From contig NC_077244.1 in the NCBI RefSeq assembly GCF_947179165.1, positions 72,834,144 to 72,898,143 of the forward strand: DNA of 64,000 bases, written 5' to 3'. The notes under the pieces were generated by a model that saw only the letters and a list, made by a program, of their open reading frames with translations, was not told the DNA's origin and made no database searches. Shown in pieces: positions 49,179-61,891 of the stretch. The translations under genes and the position numbers were made by a program. Position 1 is the first letter of the stretch. Each line of letters opens with the position of its first letter. Source of the stretch: Solanum dulcamara (lineage: Eukaryota; Streptophyta; Magnoliopsida; Solanales; Solanaceae).

Positions 49179-49369
49179 TAGTCTTTTTGACTAATTTAAT
49201 TTTGAGTTTTTTAAAAATAATTAATTTGTTGTTCCTTTTTTGGGGCCTCACTGGCTTGCGGCCAAGAGAGGCTTGGTTATGGGAAAATTTCATATATGTC
49301 AAACCTTTTAAGCATAATTACTTCATATGAGTATAGTTTTTCTAATTACTTATAATGACAAACATAAAT

Positions 49370-49640
49370 TTGTCATTATACAAATGTTGTAGTGAATTAT
49401 ACAAAGGCTATAGCAATTTATACAAACATTGTACCCACGAATTATTTGTATACCGAAATATACAAATATTATGAATTGTATAGCGAATTATAAAAATGTT
49501 GTACACGAATTGTATAGCGAAATATATACACACTATACAAACCTGCGAATTGTATAGCGAATTATACAGACGATATTGTATAGCGAATTATACAAACGTA
49601 GTACACAAATTTTATAGTGAAATATACAAACGAATTATAG
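49370..49640. repeat. Degenerate array of GAATTGTATAGCGAATTATAC-like units
   Basis: About eight imperfect units of 25-35 bp built on GTATAGCGAATTATACAAAC. They are non-coding. Flanking sequence (CAAACCTTTTAAGCATAATTA and GTGTAGAGGCCTAATTACC) suggests that they sit inside a larger repeat. Confidence 0.6.
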
Positions 49641-50558
49641 CAAATCTCAACAAAATATACCACGAATGGTAATAAAATGAAACTATATCCATATGAAATA
49701 ATAAACTAGTAATGTTTGCCATCAAATTTAATTTTGTAGATTTTTTAGGAATCACATAGTGTAGAGGCCTAATTACCATTTTTCCCTATCATTTTTTCCA
49801 TTTACAGAAATCCCTTAAAAATATGGTAATTCGTATACATTAATTCAGTAATCCGAATACATTAATTAGGGTTTTATGTATCAGCAGGTAACATTTAAAA
49901 CATAATACATTAAATATAGAAATAATTTATGAATTAGAATTAATATATCCGGATTATTGAATTAATGTATTCGAATGAAAAAAGAGATTTTTAAATTTTT
50001 TGAAATTGACGGAAGTAATGAAAAATATGGCACATAAAGAAGTATAATTAGGTAATTTTTTCTTTAATTTTTCCTTGATTATTGAGCCTCAATTCTAAAT
50101 GGGCTAAAATTATTTTAGTCCAAATCTTCTTAAATAAATGGCTCTGGTTGAATTGGCTTCGCACGTGTCAAGTTCTTATTTTCTCCAATGAATTCTTAGC
50201 TAGATCTAAAACCAAATAATTACCCTAATATTCTTCAAGAGTTTTTGAACTAAGACGTTATATTTTGTATATTATGAGACCATTGCCCTCTTTTCTTATT
50301 TTTTATTTTTTGGTATGGGGACTAATTACGTTTTTGTAGAGATTAAATTGCCATTTTTTCGAGTTAAGATCTTATTCTAATGGAAAAAACTAAGGAGAGG
50401 GATTTTATTTTCAATTATTTGGTTTAAAATCCTATACGTGTGAATGAGATTGAAAAGGAAAATATAAATGTGAACTGTAGGTTTAGTATAGGTAGCGTGC
50501 TAATAATATATTTAATGACTAGATTAGTTATCAATTTATCATCATCTTCTAACAAGTA

Positions 50559-50819
50559 CTCCCTCCGTCCAACAATACTTGTCCACTATTGACTTTGCAC
50601 AATTCTTAAAACACTATAAATAGAAGGGTAATTTTACAATATCACCCTTTGAATATAATAAATACAATGTCTTGAAAAATGTAATAGAAATGACTACTAA
50701 TTAATGATAAGGATAAATTAAGAACTAAGTGTAAATTATTTCTTGATTTCATAAATTGGACAAGTATTGTTGGACATTTATTTTTAGTATAATGGACAAA
50801 TAAAGATGGACGGAGGGAG
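50559..50819. mobile_element. Stowaway MITE with perfect 13-bp termini
   Basis: CTCCCTCCGTCCA begins the element and the exact inverse TGGACGGAGGGAG ends it, flanked by TA on both sides. The length is 261 bp. Inner stretches (TACTTGTCCACTATTGAC on the left, ACAAGTATTGTTGGACATT on the right) extend the pairing. This is the best-preserved Stowaway in the window. Confidence 0.93.
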
Positions 50820-51699
50820 TATAATATTTTGTATTTGTAGCATGGCGTGTTAGATGAAGTGCACACATTTATTAGGTGATTAAGATATGACATGATATGC
50901 CTTAACAACACTCTCTTTTTCCTCAACTTATAAACATATTGATGTAAGTTATATCAAATTACATATCATGACTGTTTTCCTTATACATCATATGAAACAA
51001 CCCCTTAAGAGTTTTGTTCCAAATCGTTTGCTGGTGATGTTGAAGTTTCCAAAAACTACGACGCAAGTGCTTTCTTTACCCTTTAGTAAACGTCTAGTAA
51101 AAGAAAATGACATTTTTCAGATATTGTATGTCTAAAAATGAGGAACTATCATAAAAATGACATTAAATTTTTTCAATTTTTTATAGATAATCTACAAAAT
51201 CAAATTTCCCTGCTCCGTGTCATATTTTTCATGCATATCTTATGTAATTTTGAGTGTCACAACGAGGTACAGGCAAGAGATTGTTAGAAATGGTATAATA
51301 TAATTTGTAGAGGCTAATTTGAGATTTTTGGTTCAACAATACATAATGTTATTGTGTTACTTTCTGTAACAATATATATATATGTTGATTTTAGTATATA
51401 TATATAATATATATAATGCTAGTATATATGAGTCAAAGATGAAAATGCATTTGAACTAATAATATTTTGTTTTTTCCTCCTATGATACATATTTCTCAAT
51501 AATCGACATAATATGTCTCCATGTCATAGCAGATTCACATTCTCTTGCCTCAAGTCAAAGCATGTAAATTGGAATAATGTGGCAATTTAGATAATTGGAC
51601 TTTAAATTTAATAAAAAGATGCAACGAACCTTGCAAGTATAATTAATAGGACAGATGCAAGTACTATAATTCTCATAGCCATAAAATAAATTCCATAAT

Positions 51700-52132
51700 A
51701 CCTTGTTTGGATGGTTGTATATATTGTATTGTTAGTTTATTTAATAATGTTTGTTTAAATTGTTACTTAAATTCTATTGTATCTTATTGTTTAAATCTAT
51801 TGTTAGTTAACGACGAAAAAGACCATTTTTTTCTAACCATCGATTTAGTGTGATCGCGTCGTTATCTAAATATTTTTTCTCATTTTGTTTTTACTTATTA
51901 TTTAATAGTTTTATTTTGTCATTTACCCTATATTTTCATAGTAGCTCTACCCGTACCCTACAAGTTCTTGTAGGTTTGCCATGGACGTGTGACATTATGT
52001 AACGAAGAAAAATGATACAATCTATTCAACCATTGTATTCATTAAAACAACACAGTACGATGCAGTACAACATAATACAATATAATATGATACATTATGA
52101 AATAATATATAACAACGATCTAAACAAAGGGT
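51700..52132. mobile_element. MITE-like element
   Basis: ACCTTGTTTGGATGGTTGT on the left and, reversed, ACCCTTTGTTTAGATCGTTG on the right form imperfect inverted ends. The interior has TATTGTATTGT/ACAATATAATAC-type complementary phrases. No clear target duplication. Confidence 0.5.
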
Positions 52133-52818
52133 AAATTATAATTAATGTTGCGGTTGGCATTGCCACTTCATAAGTTGTTGATTGACGGACTAGTTTATAC
52201 TTATATATATTCTTATAAATGTAATTAATTACATGACAATTTAGATACGTAACGAGAGTAAATGTAACCAATGGTGCTATCTTAATTAATTACCCTCTCA
52301 ATTTCAAAAGAAATGAATTTTAAGATGTGTCACGCTTCTTAACAAAGTTAGTAAATGACATTAATTATAGAGTAATTTATTAATATTATTCTTTTATTTA
52401 TTTCCAAACTTTTTTAAAAAGCTAGAAACTGTTAAAAAATAATTCGTTCATTATAAAACATTAAAAAAAATGTCAGAAATTCATGTATTTTAGGCCGAAG
52501 GAAGTAGCAAAGGTTGAGTTGGCCAGGAATGGTATATAATATATCTTAGTTTTAAATTTGGATATATAGAAGCATGATAATTCTTTAGTTATTCTCCAAT
52601 AATAAATGCATTGTATAATTTTCTCTCAACAAACGATTCCCTCCAGACCAATGCACTGAATGGTCTTGAATTTTTAATTAATTTGCTGCTTTAAGTAGAA
52701 TATTAAAAAAAAAGAAGATAATGTAGAATAAATAACTTGTTTAGATAAATTTCGACATTAGAGATTAGGTATGAGACACATTTACCGTGTTCCATGAGCT
52801 TTGTTTCCAATCTTCATA

Positions 52819-53095
52819 CTCCCTCCGTTTCTTTTTCCTTATCAAATTTTGACTTGGTACACCTATTAAAAAAACAGTGAATGATATAATGAGTTTAATA
52901 TTTTACCTCTATTAATTGATAGACTTTTACACGTGTTTACTCACTACATTTTTCAAAGCTATTAACTCAATGCTAATAAATTAAGGTTATAATAGGAAGA
53001 AAAAAATTATCATTTCTAGATTTGTCAAAATTGACAAGTAAAAAGGAAAATTCAAATTAAAAAAATATTTGACAAGTAAATAGGGACGAAGAAAG
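52819..53095. mobile_element. Stowaway-like MITE
   Basis: Left end CTCCCTCCGTTTCTTTTTC, right end reversed CTTTCTTCGTCCCTATTTAC, flanked by TA. Inner TTGAC/GTCAA pairs support the assignment. Confidence 0.8.
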
Positions 53096-53804
53096 TAGTA
53101 CACTTTCTCTATCCCATATTAGTTATTAACATTATTGAAAATATTTATCAAGTTATAAAATCAAAATAAAATTCATTAAATTTTCTCATCTTACCTTTAA
53201 AATTTAATTGTTTTTGAAAATAAACAATATTAATCATAATACATAAATAATATTGTAAATTTTGAATAATTGTAAAAAGTTATTAGCCTTATAATTGTAA
53301 AAATATATATCCATTAATTCTTATGTGAATATATAGGTGGTAAATGAGCACAAAATTTTAATTATTTATTTATTCTTTTATAATTTTTAGAACGTTATAA
53401 AATCATTATTTTTCTCCATTATGATTATATATAATTTATCACCACAATATATTTATATACTCTATGCTAGTGTAGTAACCTTTTCATGACTAATCTAAAT
53501 ACTCCATTAAACGTGTTGTACTCTATTTTAAATTTTTTAATCAAAACAGTTAGATGGCACTCTCAATTTTACATAAGCAATACCCAAGTCCAATAATATA
53601 CAAAGTACAAGGTAGCTACAAAACTTAAAGTAAGGATAATATAAATTTTTATATATTCAAAGTAGCTAGCAACTAGAAGCAAGTAATGATTACAACAAAA
53701 ACAAAAACTAAAACAACCTATAACAACACCACTACTATGTAAAATGAGTACAACATTGATCAAATCATATTGTTCATTGTTTTTTGTTTGTACTTGTTAA
53801 AGTG

Positions 53805-55144
53805 TTAAACTAGGATTTTTCTGGATTGATTTGCTGATATTATAGTGAGGCAGAGGTAAAGTAACACTGCAATGTAAGAGAGAATGATACTATGTCTAAC
53901 TTTGCGACAGAATTTGTCAACATGATCACAAATGGGCATCCATCCTGAATGACTCTCTCCATATTGCCCCACATATCCAATTGCTGTTGCTGCTGCACAT
54001 CCAGCCAGTAGCAATGCCATCATAATCTGCCCTCACAAACAAAAAATACCAACATTCACATAACTGCTGCGCGACATAAACAATGAGGATTCATACATAG
54101 ACAACGTTATATTACTAGCCCAACAAAGCTCACTATAAAAAATAATCCTTGTCGTTATATATGTTTTTTTTTTACAAAATTTAGTATAATTAGTGTGTAT
54201 ACATTATACACTTATTACACATATGTAATATAGTGAGTAAATACTTGTTATATATTGAGTACACACGGATAACAATTACTACAAACGGTTACCGTGAATG
54301 TAGGTGAACTTTTATTTTTTTTGGCATCTGGCTAAAAAAGTAAGATTCATACATTCATATTTGCATTTATACCAAATGAAGGAATTATCACAACAAATTT
54401 TCTCATAAACTATAATATCCCCCCAAATTAGTGAAATAAAGTCAGAATTTTAACCCCAATATAAGTTTCTTTCGAAATGAAGCACTTGGCGTTACCTGGG
54501 TCCGTCCTACCTCAACAACTAGAAAAATGCATTATATTAGACGTCCACGTTTAGGCCTTAGAAATGAAGAGAGAGTAGGGCATTAAATTGCATATTGAGT
54601 GACGTTACAAGCTTCCATTAAATGCAAAATTGTACGCCTATTGATTAAGAAGTTTTGCCAGATCCAGTGATATAATTAGTGATTGTGATGTAGAAAAATT
54701 CATCAAGTAAAATGTTGGACGTACCAAGTCATGAAGGAACATGTAAAAATAGTTCTTTGGATCAACACTTTTATGGCCAAGAACAGAAGCCAAAATCAGG
54801 GACAAAACAGAGAAGGCACATCCAATCATATTTGCAATAGCAAAGAACCTGCAAAAGAATACACAAATAAAAAATAAAAATAAAAATAAAAAAGCAAAAA
54901 TTTAATTTTGTTGTGTGATGTTGGCTTACTTGAAAGCTGAAGAATAAGTATAGCGAGCCTCCATTTCAATGCCATATACAGTAACCGTCTGTTTGCTGAT
55001 GAGAATCATCACAATGGCTGCCAATGTGAATGCAATGCTCAAAATTCTCAACAAAATTTGGGTTGCCAACAAACCTTTGTGAGATTTCAAATGTGGGTTT
55101 GGCCTATTTTGGTTGTGCATATTTTTGGCACCAAAGTTTTCCAT
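53805..55144 (-). CDS. CASPL1F: CASP-like protein, 1F type
   Basis: Three exons on the minus strand, 55144-54930, 54848-54725 and 54026-53805, join in frame into 186 aa. The N-terminal cytosolic tail (NQNRPNPHLKSHK) is followed by four predicted membrane segments. They lie near residues 25-48 (with an arginine in LLRILSIAFTLAA), 72-92, 115-135 (ALLLAGCAAATAIGYVG) and 160-178. The C-terminus is short. An aspartate precedes helix 3 (FLHDL), and the Q-Y-G-E-S loop follows. These match Casparian-strip-protein-like MARVEL-type proteins. CASPs scaffold the wall-modifying domain of the endodermis; most CASPLs have unknown roles, and membrane-domain scaffolding is inferred here. Subgroup 1F is assigned from overall similarity. 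Confidence 0.92.
54027..54724 (-). other. Intron 2 of the CASP-like gene
   Basis: A 698-bp GT-AG intron with AT-rich DNA. No separate gene is visible within it. Confidence 0.8.
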
Positions 55145-55232
55145 TTTTTAGGATCTCAAGAAAACTAAAGTTTGGACAAAGAAGATAAACAAAAACTGAA
55201 TGAGGAAGTGGGTGAGTGGAGGTTGGTGCTGG

Positions 55233-55271
55233 TATTTATAGAATGAGAAAGTGGGAGAGAGAGAGAGAGAT
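55233..55271 (-). promoter_or_regulatory. CASPL core promoter: TATA box with upstream CT repeat
   Basis: TATAAATA on the minus strand (plus 55233-55240) lies about 90 bp upstream of the start codon. A CTCTCTCTCT run (plus-strand GAGAGA, about 55256-55271) lies just beyond it, a common arrangement in plant core promoters. Confidence 0.6.
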
Positions 55272-58200
55272 CATTGAAGTTCATGGATCAGTTTCAAAAC
55301 CGACAAAAAAGCTACCAAGTTCAAAACTGCCTCCTTTAATAACTAACAAAAATAGATCAACAAAAATGCAGTAATTTTCGGGGGGAAAAGAAAATGTTTG
55401 ACATTTTCCCCTTTCTAGTTTCTACCTTTCAACTTTTCACTTGGACTCATTTGTCAATAATGTACATCTTACATTATTTATTTATATTAAGGTTTAAATA
55501 AATATTTATTTCTTTATCCAAAGTCTTAGTTTTTTTTGTATAGATAATTTTTACTAACCATTTTCTGTGATCACAACTACTAACATTTTCAGTTATTACT
55601 ACACTTATCACCTAATTCATCTATAGAAGCCAACACTATCACCTCTGCACACCACCTCAGCTATTACTCTCAGTTTCTACCATCACAATGGTCAATTTTA
55701 CTATATACCAATAACCTTATCATCACAACCATCACCACCATCACTATGGCCGTTTACTATCATGCCGCTCAATACAACACCAATCACATCGACCAACCAC
55801 CATAGCTATCCCTACTATCATTCATAGTCGCTAGCACCATCCATCAAATATCGTCATCACAATAAACCATCTCCATCATTATTAGTGAATAGGAATATTT
55901 TATTTTTTTAACTAAATAATAATTTTATTTTATTAAATGTTATATTTTAAAAAAAATAGCTAATTACTTTTTAAATTTAAATTGTATAATTATTATATTC
56001 AAAAATAAATAAATTATGCACTGAAAAATCATTTGAGACAACATATTAATTATTTGTGCTTTCAAATTTAGATATCTTAATGTAAATAAATGGAACATTA
56101 ATCCGAGTCAATAGCTATCCTTTCTCAAAGATTTGTAAAATTCAAAAGCACCAAATTAAAGGGAAAAAAATTAAATTAAATCAACTCCATAATTCAACTG
56201 GCTCCTGCCACTACCCTAACTAAACGCCACAAAATTTTCTCCACCATCTTATAATCGGTTTAGGTACTTAGAGGGTGAGAAAACGTTAATTTCGGACAGA
56301 ATGGCATCAAACGAATGAATAATATGGACATATTTTTTCTCATTTTCAACAAATTGAATATTGTGTGGTAACTGTACTAACACTATACCAACATAGGTGG
56401 TAGTGCAACACTGCTCCATCCTTAGTTAGAATTTTCAGATTCGAAGCTTGAATATGGAGAAATTTTATTAGGAGCGTCACCCTCAAAATGAATTCGAATT
56501 AAATTGAGGCTCCAACATCGAATATCGAGTGAAAAATATATATAAAAAAATATACTAATACTATATCTAAACTAGAAAAAAGTATGAGTTTGACAAAAAT
56601 CATTAATTTTAGTTTAAATCTTTTATATAAAAGAGAAATTCAATTAATGAGTTGTAGGTCTAGAGGCAAACAAGAATTATCCGAATTCATAAACTTCATA
56701 TTTTAAATTTCATCCCATCTTTTACAATTGTGGGGTATAAAACATCACAAGTTTATAATTTGCAATTTCAAGAAGGTTGATGAAGACTTTGTTAAATGCA
56801 GTCAAAGCATGGAGAGATTGTACAAAGCATGTTCATTAATTAAAGATATTTATTTGCAAAGAATAGAATTGACTACCAAAAATTCTAGAAACAAAAAGTT
56901 GTACTAAAGGTTGATGAAGACTTTGTTAAATGCAGTCAAAGCATGGAGAGATTGTACAAAGCATGTTCATTAATTAAAGATATTTATTTGCAAAGAATAG
57001 AATTGACTACCAAAAATTCTAGAAACAAAAAGTTGTACTAATTGATAACATATCTTGGTTAACTAATAATTGCTCAGTTTTGACACAGATAAATAAGAAC
57101 AATCCCACTGAAAAAGTCTATCCGATTTTCCTGTAGTCAGTTACCTAAATTTCGAAAACGAAAATAAAATAAAATAACGACAGTACCATACTATTTATAC
57201 AAAGGCTGCTAGCAAAAAAGCATTTTTGCCCTGATTTGTGTGGAGCAAAATTTGTAACAAAACTATGGGTGGGTTTCCAACGGAAGAAACCATTTTTCGA
57301 AATATATTTTTTAATTTTTTTATATTTGGTAAATTAAAATATTTTAAAAATATTATCAATTTAAGAAATACAATTATTCTCATGTTTGGTAAGTTAAAAT
57401 AAACTATATTCTATAGAAAAATAAATTTCTTAAAAATCAGGAATATGATTTTTCTATCGAAAATAAAAAAAATTAAATTTCATAAACGACATTTCAAGTT
57501 TACCCACACTTATTGACCATCCTACCATCCAACACTCCACCATCCATCATTCCACACTTTGTTAGAAAAATGGATTTACATTATTTAAAATATTTTCCTT
57601 ATATCTTAACTATTTTCGGACTATATATTAATCCATAACATAAGTCGAATTATAAATGTGATAATTGATAATTGGATTGTGCATTTTATTTTATGTGCTT
57701 GACGGATCTCGTGAGGCGATGAGTATAGGCTTAATCCAATGGGGCTCATAATGGGTGAATCCATTAAAGTTTCAATAATTACAGCTAGGTTCCCTTTTCT
57801 AACCCTAACACTTCTTTGACTTTTTTTGTCATTACTAAAGATATATATGAGTGTGAGTATGTTGTCTAATTGCTGCTTTAATGAAAAGAGTAACAGAGAG
57901 GAAGACTTAATCCGTTCTACAATCTGCTATGAGTCAAATAGATCAGATATGACGTTCAATCCTACTAATTTTTATATATTTTGTATCTTATTATCATGTA
58001 TGATCTTGGATTTATCATGTTAAATATCTAACACCCTCCGCTCTCCACCTCACCCAATTCCTCCCTAGTGTTTCAATTTCTAGATTAAATATAAATATTT
58101 CAGATAATATTTTTTATTTACTTACAGAACATCAAGAAATAAATTTTAAAACCACCTATTATTTTTCAGAAAAAAATTCTATGAAAAACATTTTTCATAC

Positions 58201-59090
58201 CAAAGACCCTATATATACATAATATTATATTACTCCCTGCCGTCCTTTTTAGTTGTTACATATACTGAAAATAGCAGGTCTAAAATAATTACTGCATCAT
58301 TTTAGAAAATTACGCTTCAAGTCTTGAACCATGTTTGATTAAACAAACGTTATCCCCCACTTTTCCAGCCAAAATGCGCTAATAATGATCATTAGCTGAT
58401 TTCTCTTTTAATTAATTTGGCTTTGATTTCTAATTCCTCATTGGTTAGGCATTGATCGTTTCCAATTACAAGAAGATTTTGAAGCTTTACGTTGAACTTT
58501 TGTAAAATGCTCCTTTTTGGTTGGGATTGATTGTAATTTCAATTTTTTACCATTGGATTGAGACTGAAATTTTTATAGAAGTTTGTAACATGTTGTTCTT
58601 CAATCTGAATAATGGAAATTATTTTAGAGGTCCTTAGCTAGCTGTAAATTTTAAGCCACACACATCTCTCGATATCCTTGAGCAAAGGCCATGCTAATTT
58701 CAATTTTATCGGATGTACCCGGAGTGACACTTTTCTCGTGATTATTTCCCATTCTTCACTTAATTGTTTTGTTATTGTTACTCTAATTGATATCGTTTCT
58801 CCCGCACTAGCTCAATGACATATTTCAGTCTTAGTTTGTTTTTAGTCACAAAATTCTTTATAATTAAAATTCCAACTCTAACTTCATTTCTTCAAATGGT
58901 AACATACGTGTGAGCTATGTTTTCCTTGATCAAATTGAAACAAGAGAACCTTTTAGCAGATATTTTCCGTCCTCATCTTACCTAATATACTAGACATTTG
59001 TTAGTTGTAAAGCGCCATCCAGGGTGTAGTTGTGTATAACCTAAGATTCAGGAATCAACCGGGGTGTGGTGTTCTGCAGAAATTGCTTGT
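55272..59090. other. Intergenic stretch, no gene seen
   Basis: About 3.8 kb. It holds a CCATCAC-rich low-complexity patch near 55600-55880, the exact 134-bp duplication below and a truncated Stowaway-like end near 58233 (TACTCCCTGCCGTCCTTTTTA). No coding evidence was found. Confidence 0.5.
56773..57040 (+). repeat. Exact 134-bp tandem duplication
   Basis: Units 56773-56906 and 56907-57040 appear identical. Each starts AAGGTTGATGAAGACTTTGT and ends AAAAAGTTGTACTA. Identity without visible change points to a recent event or an assembly artefact. Confidence 0.93.
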
Positions 59091-59096
59091 ACAAAC

Positions 59097-59790
59097 TGTT
59101 AGTGTGTGAACATTTTAACATTTTATTAAATTGCAATTTTAGCAATTGTCCATTGATGACATTTAATGTCATCTTTATTATTCTTTCTTTAGTGCATAAA
59201 AATGTCTTTCATTATCATCTTTATTTAGTGCAAGACTAAATCATTCCATTATGTATTTTTAATTTAATTATCACTAATAAGTGGTGCACTAAATCATATT
59301 ATTATGTATTTTTAATTTAATTATCACTAATAAGTGGTGCACTAAATCATAATGGTGCACTAAATCATAATGGTACACTAAATGATGATAATGATGGCAT
59401 TCTATTATTTTTTCATCTTTGTATGATTTTCTCTCCTATAAATAGAGAGGTCTTCTTTGTTTTGAAGGGAGAATAAGAGAAGAAAAAATTGAGAGAGTTA
59501 AGTTTATATAAAAAAGAGAGTTCTTATTAGTTGAAGGGAGGTGTTCTTTGTGTAGAGCTTTAAACTCAACTTTTGTCCAGAGTTTGTTGAGTTACATTTT
59601 TGTGATAAGGCTGTTGTATCCTGGAGGGGACAAGTCAAGAGGACTACTGCTGGACCAGTGAAACGATTTACTGCAGTGGGCTTGAATCTCCTTAAAGAGA
59701 GCGAGATATCCGCGCCTCAGCCAAGAAGTGAAGTTAATTTCTTCATTTTATTTTTTAATTGTAATTTGTAATCTTATAATTTCTCCAACA
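59097..59790 (+). repeat. 5' LTR of copia copy 2
   Basis: TGTTAGTG...CTCCAACA, almost identical to copy 1's LTRs. TATAAATA is at 59437-59444, so transcription should start near 59470. TTGAATCTCCTTAAA (59682-59696) is complementary to the segment just after the LTR. Confidence 0.97.
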
Positions 59791-59792
59791 AT

Positions 59793-59807
59793 TTTAAGGA
59801 GATTCAA
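59793..59807 (+). other. Primer-binding position of copia copy 2; complementary to LTR interior
   Basis: TTTAAGGAGATTCAA lies 2 nt past the LTR and pairs perfectly over 15 nt with 59682-59696, leaving a 96-nt loop. The gag ATG follows at once, at 59809. Confidence 0.6.
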
Positions 59808-59808
59808 T

Positions 59809-60540
59809 ATGGCTACAATTGAAAAATCCGCGGATATCAAGATGGGAGATCTAAACAAACCATTTCGGTTTAATGGTAATCATTTCAAGAGATGGAAGGG
59901 TAAAGTACTTTTCTACTTAAGTCTTCTCAATGTTTCATATGTGTTGACTCAAAAAAATCCTAATAAAGTTGACATCCTCTCCATGGATAACGATGAACTA
60001 ATTTCTCATCAAGAGAAAGTGGAAAAGTACAATAATGATTCCTACAAGTGTCGGTATTATATTCTTAATTGTCTATCTGATAATTTTTATGATTATTATG
60101 ATAGAACTTACTCTAGTGCAAAGAAAATATGGAAAGCATTGCAGAGTAAATATGATACCGAAGAAGCTGGAGCGAAAAAATATGCTGCTAGTCGATTTTT
60201 TCGTTTCCAAATGGTGGATGATAAATCAGTGATAGACCAAGCTCAAGATTTTATAATGATCGTTGGAGAGCTCAGGTCTGAGGAAGTCAAAATTGGAGAC
60301 AATCTTATTGTTTGTGGCATAATAGACAAACTTCCACCTTCATGGAAGGAGTTTAAAAAAACTATGCGCCACAAACAAAAGGAAACCTCTCTTGAGACTT
60401 TGATCATGAAAATCCGCATGGAAGAGGAGGCAAGGGGCCAAGATGCACTTTTACAAAATGAAGAGAGCAACATCACAACGAAGGTAAATTTAGTTACTTC
60501 AAAATATATTACTCTTGAATCTAACAAAACAATTTTGTAA
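59809..60540 (+). pseudogene. Copia gag, truncated by the internal inversion
   Basis: [20 protein letters not shown] begins a gag reading frame nearly identical to copy 1. At 60529/60530 the frame runs into inverted pol sequence and stops four codons later (60538-60540), before the zinc knuckle. The capsid-like part is kept; nucleic-acid-binding and all enzymatic parts are lost from this frame. Confidence 0.95.
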
Positions 60541-61891
60541 CTTTGGGATCCATTAGCCTCACAAAGGCTAGACAACCCCAAACTCTTAGATATCCCAAAT
60601 TTGGCTTATGACCTTTCCACAACTCAAAAGGTGTTAGTTTAGTCTTTTTATGAGGCACTCGATTTAACACATAACACGCAGTCAAAATAGCTTCACCCCA
60701 AAAATTCAAAGGTGCATTTGACTCAATAAGCATGGCATTAGTCAATTCAACCAAAGTTCTATTTTTCCTTTCCGCTACACCATTAGATGAAGGTGAATAA
60801 GGAGGAGTAGTTTCATGAATTATTCCCAATGATCTAACAAAAGAATTAAACTCATTTGACTCATATTCACGGCCTCTATCACTTCTAATTCTTTTTATTT
60901 TCTTCCCAAACTGATTTTCAACCTCATGGAGAAAAAATTTAAAATTTTCAAAAGCATCACTTTTATTTTTCATTAAGTAAACATATGTAAACTTAGAAAA
61001 ATCATCAATGAAAATGATAAAATATCTATTTCCTCCACGAGTTAAAATTCCTCCAAGTTCACAAATATCAGTGTGAACTAATTCTAATAAATCAGTTTTT
61101 CTTTCAACTTTAAAATGAGGCCTTTTAGTGATTTTTGTTTTACTACAAGCTTCACACTTTTCAAAATTCTTTTTAATCACTGGGATTAATCCTAAATTAC
61201 TCATGATTCCAACATAACGATCATTAATATGACACAAACGAGCATGCCAAAAATTAGTAGAAGAAAGCATGTAAACAGAAGTAGAAATTTTATTCATTTC
61301 AACATTCAGTTTAAACATCCCATCACAAGCATACCCATTTCCCACAAAAATACCTTTTTTCACAATTACATATTGATCAGATTCAATAATTTGTTTAAAG
61401 CCTGCTTTATTAAGAAGAAAACTAGACATCAAGTTTTTTCTCATGGAAGGAGTATAAAGTACATCTTTCAAAGTTAATATCCTTCCAGAGGTAAAACACA
61501 ATTCGATATCTCCCGTTCCAAGCACTTGAGTAGTATGAGAATCACCGAGCATGATGGTTTTGGGCTCTCCAAAAAGAGTATATTTTTTAAACCAATCTTT
61601 GTCATAACAGACATGACGGTTTGCACCAGAATCAGCCCACCATCCATCAACATTCTCAACCATGTTTATGTCTGTAATCATTGCCACAAAAGGCTCTTCG
61701 GTAACGTTTGCCTGAGGTATAGGACCACGTTTCCGGTATCTGCAAAATCGAGCAATATGTCCACTCTTGCCACAGACAAAGCACGGTCCTTTATCATAAA
61801 CTTGTTGATTTTGTGCTTGGCTATTTTCATCATTATTTTTCTTGGAAAGTCTACCATTATTTTTCTTGTGCTTTTCTTCTTAGGCTTCAAA
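60530..61891 (-). pseudogene. Inverted gag-end/protease/integrase segment in copia copy 2
   Basis: This 1362-bp block lies in reverse relative to the rest of the element and matches 25413-26775 of copy 1. On the minus strand it reads protease (DSGA), the integrase zinc site and the DDE core (frame 60521-61687). An in-frame ATG at 61687 exists, but it has no element promoter of its own. The right junction has GCTTCAAA (61884-61891), present at both parental ends in inverted orientation. About 36 and 7 bp were lost at the two breakpoints. Confidence 0.95.

Larger units (their letters stand above)
44936..53800. other. MITE-rich intergenic stretch, no gene seen
   Basis: About 8.9 kb between the MIR169 cluster and the CASP-like gene. 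It contains several MITEs, SINE-like repeats and a long-TIR element, listed separately. Short frames are shadows of repeats and low-complexity DNA. Another possible decayed MITE follows directly after 53097 (ACTTTCTCTATCCCATATTA). Confidence 0.5.

Noticed and set aside
60521..61687. Separate minus-strand gene encoding protease-integrase
   Set aside because: It is the inverted block of copia copy 2, matching copy 1 throughout, not an independent gene.
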